NCBI RefSeq assembly: GCF_020921035.1
Contig: NC_063152.1
Span: 4,817,001 to 4,881,000, forward strand
Source of the DNA: Rhodamnia argentea
Taxonomy: Eukaryota > Streptophyta > Magnoliopsida > Myrtales > Myrtaceae
DNA length: 64,000 nt
Direction of reading: 5' to 3'
In this document: one piece after another, positions 11,100 through 23,338 of the stretch
How positions within the stretch are numbered: the stretch's first letter is position 1
Layout: the number at the start of each line of letters is the position of its first letter
Notes under the pieces: model-generated
Seen by the model: only the letters and a program-made list of their open reading frames with translations
Databases searched by the model: none
What the model was told of the DNA's origin: nothing
Program-made: the position numbers and the translations under genes

Positions 11100-12017
11100 T
11101 TCTCCAATTTCTCCCAGAGTTTATGTTAAATCTGAAAGGAATTTAGGAAATGGCATCTCAAATTTTGAATGGATTTATAGTAACTGGTTTGTAGTCAATA
11201 AGACACTCGCGCTGCACTGATTGAATAATTTTAAAAGTGAAAAAAGTAATACCCATTTCTTCAAAATCCATTAACAAAAACTGCTTCCATTTTCAAATTC
11301 CATGCTCATAAACATAACAAGACTAACATTAAAAACTCCAACGCTGGAGATTGACATTCATATTGCACATCAAACCACAACAAGCCTCATCAAGACAGGA
11401 CCTAACATTAGGCAACAAGGCAATGTCGCCCCAGGAACAATTGACCCATTTGTATAAAAAAATAATGAGAAGTCAGCCAAATTCACTTGGAAAAGAAGTA
11501 CGGCAGATTATTGTTTTTCTCAATGATGACTGTTGTTGATGAAGGGCCACTGAGACCTTTCCACGAACAGTTGGGCAGTTAACAAAATAGCTTGAAGGAC
11601 GTCTATGGCCTCATCAGTGGATCAAACAACAAAAAAGAACAGTGATTTACCACCAACCTCGCATCCAGCACTCAGACAGAAATCGCCACACAGAACCACT
11701 GAAGACTGGGAACACAGATATTGCAGGAAAAACAGGGTAATCAAAGGAAAACAAATCGGAGCCAAGCATCCATAATGATGAACAAGTAGAGGGACTGATA
11801 AGCAAGAATTGATAACCTGGGAGATGCTTCTCTTCTCAAATGGTGGGTAACACTCCGACGTGAGAAACTCGGACGTGAGAAACTAGGGAAGAGAGAAAGG
11901 TTGCTTTGGAGGGAAATTGGACTAATGGTCGATCGCGTCGTTTCATCAACCTGTTTCATAAACGCATTGAGAAAATTAGTGATTTTTGCCAACTTTGGAG
12001 TTCCATTCTCACGATAA
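11100..12017. other. Upstream region of FBD gene 1
   Basis: About 0.9 kb with no coding match, presumably promoter and 5' UTR of FBD gene 1. No clear TATA box could be assigned with confidence. It ends at a MITE inserted at 12028. Confidence 0.35.
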
Positions 12018-12027
12018 AATTTATTAG

Positions 12028-12418
12028 GGCATAAAGACACCTCAAGTGCCAATATTTATGTACGGTGCTCATTTTGATGCCAATATTTTTTTCGAGATCA
12101 CTTAAGTATAAAATCGGAGAAAAAGCAATCACTTTAGTTCCAACGGCGAAAAATTCCGGCGACCTTATTGGAGATGGCACTTAAATAATCACTTTTTTTA
12201 AAAAAAAATTGACATTTAATTGATAAAAAAAAAGATCACTTCGGTGTCAAATTAGAAAAAAAAAATGATTACTTTAGTGTCAATTCCGGCGACCTCACCG
12301 GAGTTGACACTTAAATAATTATTTTTAAAAAAAATTGACATTTAAGTGATCCAAAAAAAATATTAGCACCAAAGTGAGCGTTGTACACAAATATTGACAC
12401 TTGATGTGTCCTTTTGCC
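12028..12418. mobile_element. 391-bp Mutator-like MITE with 10-bp target duplication
   Basis: Both ends begin GGCA(T/A)AA(A/G)GACAC(C/A)TCAAGTG when read inward and stay similar for about 70 bp. The element is flanked by a perfect direct repeat AATTTATTAG at 12018-12027 and 12419-12428. A 9-10-bp target duplication with long TIRs is characteristic of Mutator-like elements. Inside, a 'ttccggcgacct...cacttaaataat' module occurs twice. There is no coding capacity. Confidence 0.85.
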
Positions 12419-12639
12419 AATTTATTAGCCATAAATAGGTGAATCTTGTTTTCATAAGCTGTTGAGAAGTTACTTATTTCAATTATGAACTTATTGCAAC
12501 TTATTCTTTTACAAAAAAAAAAAAATGGTCGGAACAAAAAACAAACTTATTAATCACGCGAAGAGATAAGTAATTTTCAAAGTATTAGAAGAAATTATGT
12601 AAGCGTTGATTCAAAATTAGAGTGTTCAGCAACCATTCT

Positions 12640-13500
12640 CAAGGGGTTTGGGGTGTAAACTGGCCTTGGGTGCATTCAATTTAAAATATTTTTTGAAATG
12701 TTGAAACTAAGTTTTAATTATTTTTTTCTTCCAAAACTACCCCACTAATTATTTAGTTTTCCATGTTTTGCCCCATATTGTTACTGTTCATCTTAGTCGC
12801 ATGAGGGCGGCCGACGAGGCTAGATCTAGCCGGCAAAGGGCCAATGAGGGCCGATGAGGTTGCACCACCCTAGAAACAGTCGCCTTGGTCGAACGACCTC
12901 ATGCTTCATCACTTGGGATCATGCGACAAGACACGACCCTCACCGTGGTCGCGCCAACCAAGCCGGGGTCGCACCTCCTCAAGAGTTGCCCGAGGTCGTG
13001 GCACCTTGTAGACATTGCCAAAATGAACCGTGGGCCCGGAACGGGCCCGTTGACCGGGCCCACGGTTCTAACCCGGAACCGGAACCGGCTCTCAAGGGCT
13101 TGTTCCGGTTCCGGTTCCGGTTCCGACCCGGTTTTAAAAAAAAAAAAAAAGGGAGGAGGTTCGGGGAAAAATAACCATTGGGCCTAGAAACCGGTGGTTC
13201 CGAACCGGAACCGGAACCGGAACCGGCGGTTCCATGGAACCGGCCACGTCTAGCATCTTGGATGGCAGCCGCTAGTGCCAGATCTAGCTCGTCGGCGGCC
13301 CGAGCCCTTGTCCGGCACCGGATCTAGCAGCCAAAGCCCTTTGTAAAATTTTTGTTGCCGAGCACTACTTAACCCAAAATTATTTTTCAAAAGATTTTTT
13401 TACAACACGCCATTTGCAATTTTCCAAAACCCCTAAGGTTAAAAGGTTTTTGTATTTCCCCAAAATTTATTTTCAAAGCTAAACCAAATCCACCCCGAGT
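12640..13500. mobile_element. GC-cored element with CCGGTT hexamer repeats
   Basis: AT-rich shoulders (12640-12780 and 13340-13500) enclose a very GC-rich core. The core contains gene-like shoulders with 'gatctagc' motifs, a perfect palindrome at 13025-13068, and runs of GGTTCC/GGAACC at about 13075-13130 and 13196-13245. The runs face each other across an A-tract (13137-13150). The outer ends look loosely inverted ('ttggggtg' and 'caccccga'). No protein is recognised, so it is taken as a composite non-autonomous element. Confidence 0.4.
13025..13068. repeat. Perfect 15-bp-arm palindrome
   Basis: GAACCGTGGGCCCGG at 13025-13039 is exactly reverse-complementary to 13054-13068. The 14-base centre contains the self-complementary AACGGGCCCGTT. 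Being over 70% GC, it could extrude as a cruciform or fold as a strong RNA hairpin. Confidence 0.9.
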
Positions 13501-13729
13501 ATTTTCTAAAGAAAAAGTGAATCTTTCGGGTGAATGAGCTCATCTGAGTTGCTTACCAGGCCTCCGGTCGAAATCTTCCTCCGCAGTACTCCCAGAAAAC
13601 AACCCCTTTGATTTGATTGCTCGCAAAAGGATAATTCCAGATGTTGTGCGCTGGAGGAAAAGAAGTGTTTATGGAAAAATATGACGAGAGAAACAATGCG
13701 CTTGAGACCGGAATGGAAGGTGTGGTAAA

Positions 13730-15840
13730 GATGGCCAGGTGTGGAAAGTGTAGAAGGTTCTTCATGCATGAAAACCATTTGTCGCGTCACTCCTAGGTCA
13801 ACTTGGGAATACAAAGGAATCGCTTTTCTCGTGAAGAATGGCGCTTCCTTCATAATTAATTCACCATGTCTGATAAAGGCAAGTGATTAATTTTGACGTC
13901 TAGTTACCGAAAATCATGCGACCGTCATTTGTTTTTCTAGACTACATATGGTGCACAAAACCATCATCCGGGAAACAAGCAAGTTTTCAGAAAAATGCAC
14001 ATTCAGCCTGGCTAACCCTTGATATTGGTGACAGGCGTGACCCCTTTAGAGAATACAATGTGTTACGGGGCTAATTATTTCAAGACTCCGATAATTTGTC
14101 ATGATAATGCACTTCAAGCTTGAAAATTTCTTTTCGTGCATTTAAGCCCTATATTTAGCCAATAAATTTCAGTTTATTCATTTTGCTAGCCTGACAGCTC
14201 GATAGTAATCGTCGGTTGTTTCGACTACACGATCTCTCAATCAATGAGTGTTTTATGTAAAATACGAGATAATGGTGTGTGCATCTACGATTGATATTGT
14301 ACTATTCCCGACAGATCTGTTAAGGAAACATTCCCTTTTTACATTTAAAGTATGCTAACTATGGAAAGTTTTATTTGCATCGGGCTATAAAGTTCTTTCA
14401 TCATGGAAACAATTTGCTGCATCAATCCTTAGTCAACATTGCAACAATGAGGAATCGTTTTTCTCGTGAAGAATGGTGTTTCCGTCATAATTAATTTTCT
14501 CTATCCGACAAAAGGCAAGTAACTAGTTTTGACGTCTACTTACCGCAAATCATGAGATTGTTGTGTTTCACTTGACCATATATGGTGCACAAAACTTTCA
14601 TGCGTGAAACAAGAAATTCCTCAGAAAATGCATAATCAGCTATGCTAACTCTCAATATAGATGAAAGGCGTGAACACCTTCGAAAATACAATGTGTTACT
14701 TGGTTAATTATTTGTGTTAATACTAAGAAAAATCCCAAACTGGTACACTTGTGATAAATTTACCTCAAATTATTTTTTTAACCTCAAAAAACTCTAAACC
14801 GAGACATACGTGATAAATTTACTCCAACATATTGTTTTGATCACCAAAAATCATAAACTGCTACACCTATGACAAATTTACCCCAAATTGGTACGCACAT
14901 GATAAATATATCCTCCATTAGTTTTCATTAGATTCTACAGTTAAATTACTAAGTTAGATGACACGTGACGGTTAGCGAGTGTACCTATTTGGGATTTTTA
15001 CCATTTGTTCATCACGGATGTATCAATTTGAGATTTTTCAGGATATTAAAATAATATAACGAAAACTAACGGAGGGTAAATTTGTCTCAAGTGAATCAGT
15101 TTGGGGTAAATTTGTCACAAGTGTATTAGTTTAGGATTTTTTGTGGTCAAAAAAATAGTTTGAGGTAAATTTGTCGGAGATCTACTAGTTTGAGGTTTTA
15201 TGTGGTTAAAAAAATAGTTTGTGGGTACATTTGTCACAAGTGTACCAGTTGGAGTTTTTCTTGATAAAAAAATAACTTGGAATAAATTTGTCACATGTGT
15301 ATTAGTTTGGGTTTTTTTTTTTTTTTTGTGTGGTATTAACCCTAAATAAAGTTTGATGTCATTATAATACAATTTAGTGTTAAAGAATGCCAGGTGTGGA
15401 AAGTTTTGTTTTCATCGGGCAAGTTCTTTCAGCAAGAAAATCATCTTTCGCGTCAAGCCTTAATCAACTTTGGAATTGAAAGGAATTCCTTTTCTTACGA
15501 GGCTTGGCATTTCCTTCGTATAATTCAACGCAAACGACAACAATAAGTAATTAGTTTTCACTTTTTTTTTGTCGGAATTAGTTTTCACATTTAGTTACCG
15601 TATCTTATATGACTTTCATGAGTTTGGCTAGTGGTGCACAAAACATTGAGGCGTAAACAAGCAAGTTTTCAGGAAAATGCATAAAAGCTTTGCAAGCTCT
15701 GGATACGGGTAAAGATGTGACAACTTCAGAAATTTCAATGCTTATTGAGATAATTATATCAAGATTTTGGAAACTTATCATGATAAAACAATTCACTTTC
15801 AAAATTTTCTTTTCATGCATTTAAGCCTGAAAATTATTTT
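13730..15840. repeat. Three diverged copies of a non-coding module
   Basis: Blocks at about 13730-14180, 14390-14720 and 15385-15840 share an ordered set of motifs: 'ccaggtgtggaaag', a 'ttctttca' motif, 'tttctcgtgaagaatgg', 'ggtgcacaaaac', 'aaacaagcaagttttcag', 'aaaatgca', and 'catttaagcc' in the first and third. They are same-strand tandem copies, the second and third separated by a transposon at 14715-15345. Short minus-strand frames (13506-13853) show no family signature. The ancestral sequence is not recognised. Confidence 0.55.
14715..15345. mobile_element. TIR element with 'aaatcccaaactggtacac' modules
   Basis: Several copies of a roughly 50-bp module ('aatcc-aaact-gtacac-tgataaatttac') point inward from the left, and their complements ('taaatttgtcac-gtgta-agtttggg') point inward from the right. 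The ends are 'gttaatac' and 'gtattaac'. The same family recurs at 50350-50781. It is non-coding. Confidence 0.65.
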
Positions 15841-16031
15841 ACTATATTTATTGAAATTAATATATAGTCATATACATTTTGCGATCTTAATTCCAATTAG
15901 AAGTTTTAGTTTTGTACAAGCACATGGAAAGCTCTATCTACGAAAATATAACCGTATCAACCAAAAACACATACTATTTTTTTAGTCGTGTCATCTATGT
16001 CAACCAATAAATTTTAGCCTTTTTTTCAGAC

Positions 16032-17053
16032 GGCGCTATTGCCACCCCCTATATGACTAAATCCACTCAATTTTCATCAAAAAGAAAAAATTCCCTCTGT
16101 CATTAAATTGCAATTTAAATTGGTGGTTCCAAATTTATTCACTTTCCTTTTTATTAGTTTTCTTATATATATGTAGGATCTACCTACCATAATTACGAAT
16201 AACATATATTTTTTTTTTTGGTCGAAAAGAATTTCATATGTTTGGTTGTTGTTTATGGAAGATTTTCATTACATATTAAAGGAAATAAATTTTTTTATAT
16301 GTAAGATATTACTTCCATAAGATTTTTTTTTGTTGAAAAGAGAAATTTCCAAGAAATCTAGTTCTTTTCTTCATTGTCAATCAAATTTATGGATATATTA
16401 TTAAGGAGATGAAATATAATTAAATCAAGACATTTCTTAAAGTAAGTTTTTTTTTAAATGACATTTTAGATTAATAAAATTGAATATCATCTATGAACTA
16501 TTTATGCAAAAAAAAAAATCAAAATACCTAATCATGCATAGTAATTTTAGTGTATTTCTAGATATTCCTCTAACTTCTCGGATGCTTGGAATAAAAATAT
16601 CTTGCCATTATAGTAAGAAAAAAAAAAGAAAATTCTCTGAGATAGTAAATAAAGAGACTTGACATATACTTTAGAATGAAACTAATAAAAAGTTCACCAA
16701 CAAAGAGAGCTCTTGAGATAAGAGGGACAAAAAATAGAGAAGTATGATGAAGAAGATGCTTTTCGGTTTTATAAATTATCAAAGAATGTCTTTTTTCTTA
16801 CTATTAACAAGATAACTTTACATGGAGCATGTAAAACATTATAGGAATTTCTGAAAATGCACTTTTCTTTAATACGCTAAAAAGAAAAACATTTGAAATG
16901 CTTAATATGGTAATCATCCTAAATTGAAAAATAAAAAAAATAGAAAAAAGAATGAGTATGGCCATAACTTTAGATTGTAATTGAAAAATTGAGGGCAATT
17001 TTGTCTTTTTAGTGTAACCTAGATTTAGTCATTTATGGGGTGGAAATAGGGCC
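16032..17053. mobile_element. 1.0-kb TIR element with 'ggcnctattnccacccc' ends
   Basis: The left end GGCGCTATTGCCACCCC and the right end read inward GGCCCTATTTCCACCCC continue in parallel for about 65 bp (atgactaaatc ... aaattccctc / aaattgccctc). The interior is about 80% AT with only short open frames (16480-16998) that match nothing. Long TIRs fit a Mutator-like non-autonomous element. No flanking target duplication was recognised. Confidence 0.65.
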
Positions 17054-17474
17054 ACCCTAAATCTCATGGTAAGATTTTTAATTTTTTTAGGAGGTTGAGA
17101 GATTGGTTCGCAAGTAACTATGAAAGAGTGAATTATTTTAGTTTAATTCAGTGCTAGCAAATTTTTGAGTGACTTGAATGTTGTAATAATCTTTGTTGTA
17201 TCATGCGCGATCTATAGTGGATTCCTATTCCGTTTTCTCCATGGGACATGTCTCACCAACCAAATCACGTAAATCCGATTTTCGATCTATTCTATTCGAT
17301 AGCTTATTTTTCGCAACCAGAACCATTTTATGCTGGCTTCATGAGCTAAAAGTTGAATGACATTACGTAGATACTGTCCTTTCATTTCCAAAGTGCAGAC
17401 AGGGTAAATAACCTTTCGAATGAATTGCAATATAGAATCACCAATTCCTGAATTAAATTGAAATGCCAGAATTG

Positions 17475-19065
17475 TTAGACTAACAAAATCGTACACTGAC
17501 TTGAAGCCTTGGGGATCTCTCTCAATCGTTCCATCAACTTCTCTGTAGAACTCCCTAAATAGTACTCGGAACGATGTATGACTATTTTCTCCAAAACCCT
17601 AGCCGTCCTAAGCATAACTCTCACGGCTAGAAGTTGATCATCATCCTCATGAAAGTTGCGAATTGTAATCTCTCGGAGTGACGACGGGAAACACCAAGGT
17701 ACCGGATCCCGTATCCCTTCATCCGTTCCAGACTCCACAAGAACACCCTTAATCAAAATCACAATACCGAATCAAACGAGATCACGAAACTTCTGGTAGC
17801 ACAAAATGCTGGCAGAAAAGGAAGAAAGAGAATAATGACGGAGTGGTTACCGAGAGGAACCGAAGACTCTCCAAACAAGAAGATTTGCTGAGAATCGTTT
17901 GAAGTGCTCTAGATTCCAAGCACGCACGATACATGTTCAATTCCAGCTTCTTAAGATTCGCAAAGATGGGCAGCGAGTCAAGGAAGTTCTTACTCTCATT
18001 TAAATCCTAAAGGAAAATGTCGAAGAAGACATCCAAACCAATAGAAGGATCAGACATAATCCAAACATTGAAGAATGACGACAATGAATCAACCATGTGT
18101 TCGGAAGAGTATACCTGAAGACCGTCATAAGACAGAGTTAAATCTCGTACATTAGCAACATCTTTTAAGAGCTTGTATCCATGGTAGGAGAATTGGTACG
18201 ACTTCTCATCGAACGGATGATCCACGGAGATGGCAGCCTTAACAAGAGCGGATGAGCTAGATAGAGTATAGTCATAAGCGCATTCGCCGTGATAGTAGAA
18301 GGACTCTAGACTAGTTCCGATGATGAATACCCGACAATCACATTTAAAATCCGTACAAAACTCCAGTTCAACAATGGACAAGCTCAAAAGCTTCGGAGCC
18401 GAAATACGAAGAGCCTTCAGCTTCCACCACATGCAGTTGTCAAGAGACAGCTTCTCAAGGGAAGGCCCCGAAAGTAGCTTTTCGACCGAATTGTCGTCCC
18501 CAAAATCAATCCGCACGAGAGTTAGGGCCTTCAGTTTCATCAGACAAACTGATGAAGTGAGCCTAATATGACGACTCATCTCTACATGCAATTCTGTTAG
18601 CGTTTCACACCTAAATACACAACACGGTAACCTATAACTCACCGCAGCACGTTTGTCTACATCAAGGCACAACCGGAGCTTTTCAACATTGCGCCTTATA
18701 GCGGAAGTGATCCAAGCATTGATGCGGGATTTATTGTAATGGATGGAACATGAGAGAGAAAAACCTTTCACTGGAGATAGACCGTGAAGCAAAAACGTTC
18801 TCTCCACGAAGTTAATGAAGCGCAACCTCTGGGAGAATTCCTTATCATTGAAGTCGAGCTTCGGAACAGAAATCCATAACTGTTCCCACCTTTTGGACAA
18901 GGCGCTCGTTCTCACAACATCTTTCGATGGAAGAAAACTTAGGATGTGCAGGAGAACCACTTCGGGCAAATCACATAAACTTGTGGTGCTGGCATTTCGG
19001 TTGTCGTTCAACTTCCTGAACTTTGCTTTATCAATTAGGGATCTTGTATCCATCTCTTCCTGCAC
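17475..19065 (-). CDS. F-box/LRR-repeat/FBD protein (FBD gene 2)
   Basis: Exons 19065-18115, 18006-17851 and 17747-17475 join in phase 0 with GT/AG boundaries at the same protein positions as in gene 1, giving 459 aa. The F-box is at residues about 31-73 (CDLPEVVLLHILSFLPSKDVVRTSALSKRWEQLW). LRR-like repeats include CETLTELHV and GPSLEKLSLDNC. Exon 3 gives the FBD core DPVPWCFPSSLREITI ... VLEKIVIH. The start could instead be the second methionine (MDTRSL, 19053), which aligns better with gene 1. The C-terminus is shorter than in gene 1. It is a probable SCF ubiquitin-ligase substrate adaptor with unknown target. It is intact, but expression was not testable here. Confidence 0.85.
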
Positions 19066-19069
19066 TGAA

Positions 19070-20095
19070 CATTAGTAAGCTTTAGCAAGTGTCTTCATGT
19101 GCTCAATGAACATTTCAAAGCTTAGATCTTGGAACGCGCTGATTGCCTCTCACAAAGTCAGACTTTTCTTTTCCCAATCTTCACGAAAATATCATCTTCG
19201 AAGCACAGGAATTAAAGAGCAAGTAGAAAACAATTTCTCACAGATGCTTAATTCATCAAGAAGATAACAGATTCAGGTTAACAAATAGATTGCCAGTGGC
19301 TTAAGAAACTCGAGTTCATTACCTTCAACTCAGCACATGCTAATGGAAAACAAGCAGAATATTCTAAAGAAAATTGAAGGTCGCTGGATCCAGCAAAGCT
19401 AGCAAGGGAAGTAAAAGTTGTGATTACCTCAATGTTGCTCAGGGTGCTTAAGCTACGCTTTTCTCGGTTTAGGAAAATTCAGAATATGATTCCAAATTGA
19501 CGAGGTAGTATGAGCCATAGCCAAAGTTGCTCTGCGAACTGTATGATTGCTCAGCGGAGAAATGATAAATCTGAGTGAGGTCGATTGTACCGACAATTTA
19601 TTAAGTTTTGTATGAAGCATCGCATTGTTTCGCACTGTACTACTCCTGTCAATTTGAGAACATTTGTTACGAGTACTTGTGAACATAACCCTTTGAAACA
19701 TCTCAATTTGGAAAAGAAAGATTTAGTAATGTATCTATCCATATGCATTTAATCTCTGATTTTGTGATGCCTTATACTCCACAGATTGAAGGTGTCGACA
19801 TGTTGATTTTTGCTTTAGGCCAAGCTCTACAGGTGCAAATAGACCGAAAAAAATTGTTTGACATTGCTCGACTTATGTAACTTGCCAAGATAATTTAGTG
19901 TGCAATTGTTAGCAATCATAATCCATTTGGACAACAAGTAATTAATCTTTCCAGTCGTTCAACAATACTCTAAATTATCAAATGATTAACCATTTGTTGG
20001 AAATTAATATTTCTATAAATGAAAAAGATTCTTGTCTAGTCTAAAAAATCTCAATGAAGAATAATATATATTCATAAAAATCACAAGGATATATT
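19070..20095. other. Intergenic, upstream of FBD gene 2
   Basis: AT-rich sequence with no supported gene. Short minus-strand frames at 19451-19748 show no domain. It presumably contains the promoter of FBD gene 2. Confidence 0.3.
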
Positions 20096-20099
20096 TTGG

Positions 20100-20332
20100 C
20101 ATGAGGTATTGGACATGCAAAATGGTAGCATCTCATATGAAGTTCCCCATTGGCTACCCGACTTAAGAAAAAACCCAACGATTATTGACAGTCTCTCCCC
20201 TTAATGGGGTTATCTCACATCAGTTATAAAAGAAGCTAGTGACCGGTTTATAAATGTGAATAAAAATATCATCTTTTGAGTTAGCTTTTGGAATGAGAGA
20301 GGCCCAAGACCACTAACATTGGTATTAGAGCT
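20100..20332 (+). mobile_element. LTR retrotransposon relic ending at a primer-binding-like site
   Basis: An LTR-like tail ('gttatctcacatcagttataaaag ... gagagaggcccaagacc') is followed by 'ttggtattagagctcatg' at about 20311-20328. This is one mismatch from TGGTATCAGAGC, the initiator-Met tRNA primer-binding site of many plant LTR elements. No gag or pol follows, because a BSP gene fragment begins about 70 bp later. A second, shorter copy of the 'gagctag-ctttgggatgagagaggc' LTR motif lies at 20345-20395. Confidence 0.5.
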
Positions 20333-20397
20333 CATGTTAATAAGTGTGAGAGAAAGCCTCATTTTTTGAGCTAGTCTTTGGGATGAGAGAGGCTCAG

Positions 20398-20850
20398 CTA
20401 CTCAAGAAGTTTGTGTACAGACAGTGGGACAACTACAAGCTACAATACGCACGCAACCCATCACTACTGGGTTTAGGATGTTAATCGAAGATGAAAGCCA
20501 TCATCGGGGCTACTAAAGTTGCTTTTCTATTGAACTTATCTAATAAAGTCATGGAAACATAACATATGCTCATAATTCATTGAATTATGATGACCACATG
20601 ATGGATGTAATTGTTCTAGAAATGGTTTCATTTCAGAAAAATAAAGACTCTAGAGAATCTATCCAAAGAATCTGAATACAGAAGTCTCATCAAGAAAAGT
20701 ATGGAATTCCTGCGCTAGACTAGCAAGAGCCCTGAAAATCTGCCAAAATTGTACATTGATATAACACCCTAGGAGTTGAACAAATAAGAGAATGCTACTT
20801 CTGCACTTAAGATATGAAAAAGGGTTAGACATCTAACAAAACTTTAAAAT
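20398..20850 (+). pseudogene. 3' end of a basic-secretory-protease (BSP) copy
   Basis: LKKFVYRQWDNYKLQYARNPS at 20400-20465 matches the last residues of the intact frame at 36332-37072 (LRKPVYDLWDDYKLQYGGNPP). The match continues past the stop into the 3' UTR ('gggctactaaagttg', 'tctaataaagt-atgg') and further flank up to about 20850. Everything upstream of the last roughly 25 codons is gone, replaced by the LTR relic. Confidence 0.7.
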
Positions 20851-22320
20851 AATCCAAAACCCTCATTGTTGCCATTGCAATCTCCTTAATTATAACAAAA
20901 GTGATTTGCCCGACGTACAAAGTGATATTTCACCAGGAAAGTGAAATTGCCTTTAAATTTGATGGAACGATTTAATTGGCAAAGGTTGTGAAGGATCCTT
21001 GTTTATTTGAGATAGAAAGGTATACAATAGGAATTTAAACATATGACTACTAAGAATAATATGTTGGGAGTGTGGTTCATATTTCTCATCAACAAAAAAC
21101 CACTAGCTTCCTCGAGCTGCTAGATGAGTTTTATAGTTTGAGCCAATATGATATTAATAGTTTGGGCATGAGCTCATGAATAATTACTGTTGGATAACAT
21201 ATTGATTAATGTAATGAAGATGTGCTAATTATAATGGAATCATCTAACCGTAGTTTAAGGGTGAACCATAATAAATCTTTTGTTTCGATTTCTTTTTCTT
21301 GTTTTTACGCTCTATTTCGTTGTGGTTGTGCACCGAATCCTAACACAATTGTTGACAACCATGCAACAATTTAGAAAGTATGAAACAATAAGTGTTTTGT
21401 AGTCGATTGGACGAGTGAAATACAATGTGGGTTTATATAGCCCTCTATCGACCGATACTTATAAGTCGTATATATACAAGAAGTTACAAACCTTGAATTT
21501 ATCGGCTCCACTACTTGGCAATTACATCTTTAAGATGTATCGACATGCTAGCAGATCTCCGTTCCATTTATTGATCATTCTGCTTCAACAATTGGCAACG
21601 ATTGGTTAATGCTTGTTGTTTATAATTCCGTCGATGGCTTTGTCATCCAACTTAACTCCTGAAGGTCTCCTTGTCGACCGCCTTTCATTCTCGTTCATTT
21701 CAAGAGTCGGTCATTCTTTGGTGTCAAATTACATGGAAATCTTTCCCTCTGAGAAACATCTTGATTTGTTAAAGTCGGAGACATATTGAATCTGTGCTAT
21801 CTCGAGGTGATTTGTTTTTGCGTTTTTATGCTATAAACATTACTCCCGTCCAACTCTAATTTTATATACTCCTGCAAATATTATACATCTTTTTCTTCCT
21901 TTTTAAATGCCGGATTATACATAGATAGTTTATTCATACGATGATTTTGTCAGATTTATTGAAATATCCCCTATATAGTCATCTTTTTATATCCTCGATA
22001 GACCTTGCTCGATTTGTTGTCACCATTGTCAACATAAGCTCAAAGCATGATAGTTGGTCTATTACTGAGGAAAACTATTGGTTAATCGATTATTAATTTA
22101 TTGTAATGATTTCGTTTTTTGGGGCATAATCATAATAAAATGAGTCTTTCCTCCTTCCGTACAACCTTAAAAATGTCGAAAACTTATCACCACGTTAGCA
22201 TCAGTGATATTGTCGCTTGCGTTGAACTCTTCTTGGCAGATGTCTTTCTCCGTTCGTACGTGCTCTTTAGCTTTTTTACAGGAGAGCAAAAGTATACTCA
22301 CAGGCACTTTGAAATCTTAA
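20850..22320. other. Intergenic, no supported gene
   Basis: AT-rich DNA with only short open frames (for example 21415-21609). No domain, RNA gene or clear element boundary seen. Confidence 0.3.
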
Positions 22321-22322
22321 AT

Positions 22323-22323
<1 letters not shown>

Positions 22324-22384
<61 letters not shown>

Positions 22385-22385
22385 T
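22324..22385. repeat. (CT)n microsatellite
   Basis: A run of CT dinucleotides with a single interruption near 22370. The 112-residue frame across it is mostly a Leu-Ser run and is an artefact of the repeat. Confidence 0.95.
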
Positions 22386-22544
22386 ATTTGTTTGATATCT
22401 TTATACCCTTTGGATGATTCATTTCAATGGCAGCTTCACTTAGTGAGAATGAGCTAGTTATGGCAAAGCTAAAATAAATTGTTATTTTAGGGTCTCAAGT
22501 TTGAGCTAAATCGAAGAAAAACATGTGAATCGAAGTGTATAGAA

Positions 22545-22665
22545 GTTTAGGCGCAGTTTGGTTTGTGAAAAATGAATGATTTAGAAAATATTTTTCAAAG
22601 AATAATCATTTATATTGCTTATAAAGATGAATAAATGAAAAATATTTTTATCGTCTATGTTGACA
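22545..22665. mobile_element. End of a 'tttgtgaaaaatgaatga' MITE
   Basis: 'ggcgcagtttggtttgtgaaaaatgaatga' followed by 'gaaaatatttttcaaa' and 'gaaaaatattttta' resembles the ends of the MITE at 5283-5522. The far end is not clear. Confidence 0.35.
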
Positions 22666-22669
22666 CCTA

Positions 22670-23338
22670 AATTTTGGCAATCTATTTAGTCATTTATTGC
22701 ATAGAAAAATTAGGAGTCAACCCTAGCTTAAAAAAAAAAAATATATTTTTAACTTGCATTTGCATATAGAAATTTGGCCAGCCCATTTCATCTTCTGGAT
22801 ATGGCCAAATTGGGCAAGTGGTTGAAACTTGAAGAGCAACAGTACATGTTTTGGCACTACAAACAAAGGTTGTGATCATTCAAGTGAGCGCGGACATGAG
22901 TTACAGCATTCAAGGGATTGAAAAAAGACATTATAACACTCAAACGAGCCCATATGAAAGTTATGGCATTTGTGGTGTCCTTTTCCTAAAGAAGCTGAGT
23001 TCTTTTGAGGGGATGATTTTTTTAGAGCTCATTGTCAATCGACGCCTCCATCATGATATACATGGTCTTAAATTCTCAATGCAAGTACACTCAAGCGGTA
23101 AGCATTACTCGAAGAATAGCCTGTTAGATATTTCATTAGTTTTGAAAATTTAAAAGTCATTTTTCCATAATGGTTTTTATAGAAATTTTGACAACCTTGA
23201 AATTTGTTCATGAACCATGTGCGTCATTAGAGTTAGATTGCATATAGACTGTATTTAAGTTCATGTTATATGTCATTAGTTTAAATTAAAATCACATATA
23301 CATAACCTAGAAGTAAATTTCATCGCCCTGCATATAGT
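22670..23338. other. Intergenic, no supported gene
   Basis: No coding match. An open frame at 22851-23153 (100 aa) has no recognisable domain and no paralogue in the window. Confidence 0.3.

Noticed and set aside
12854..13187. Two overlapping plus-strand frames with Arg/Gly/Ser-rich tails
   Set aside because: They are translations of the CCGGTT hexamer repeat and adjacent GC core; no conserved domain.
22119..22457. 112-codon plus-strand frame
   Set aside because: Its length depends on the (CT)n microsatellite reading as Leu-Ser repeats.
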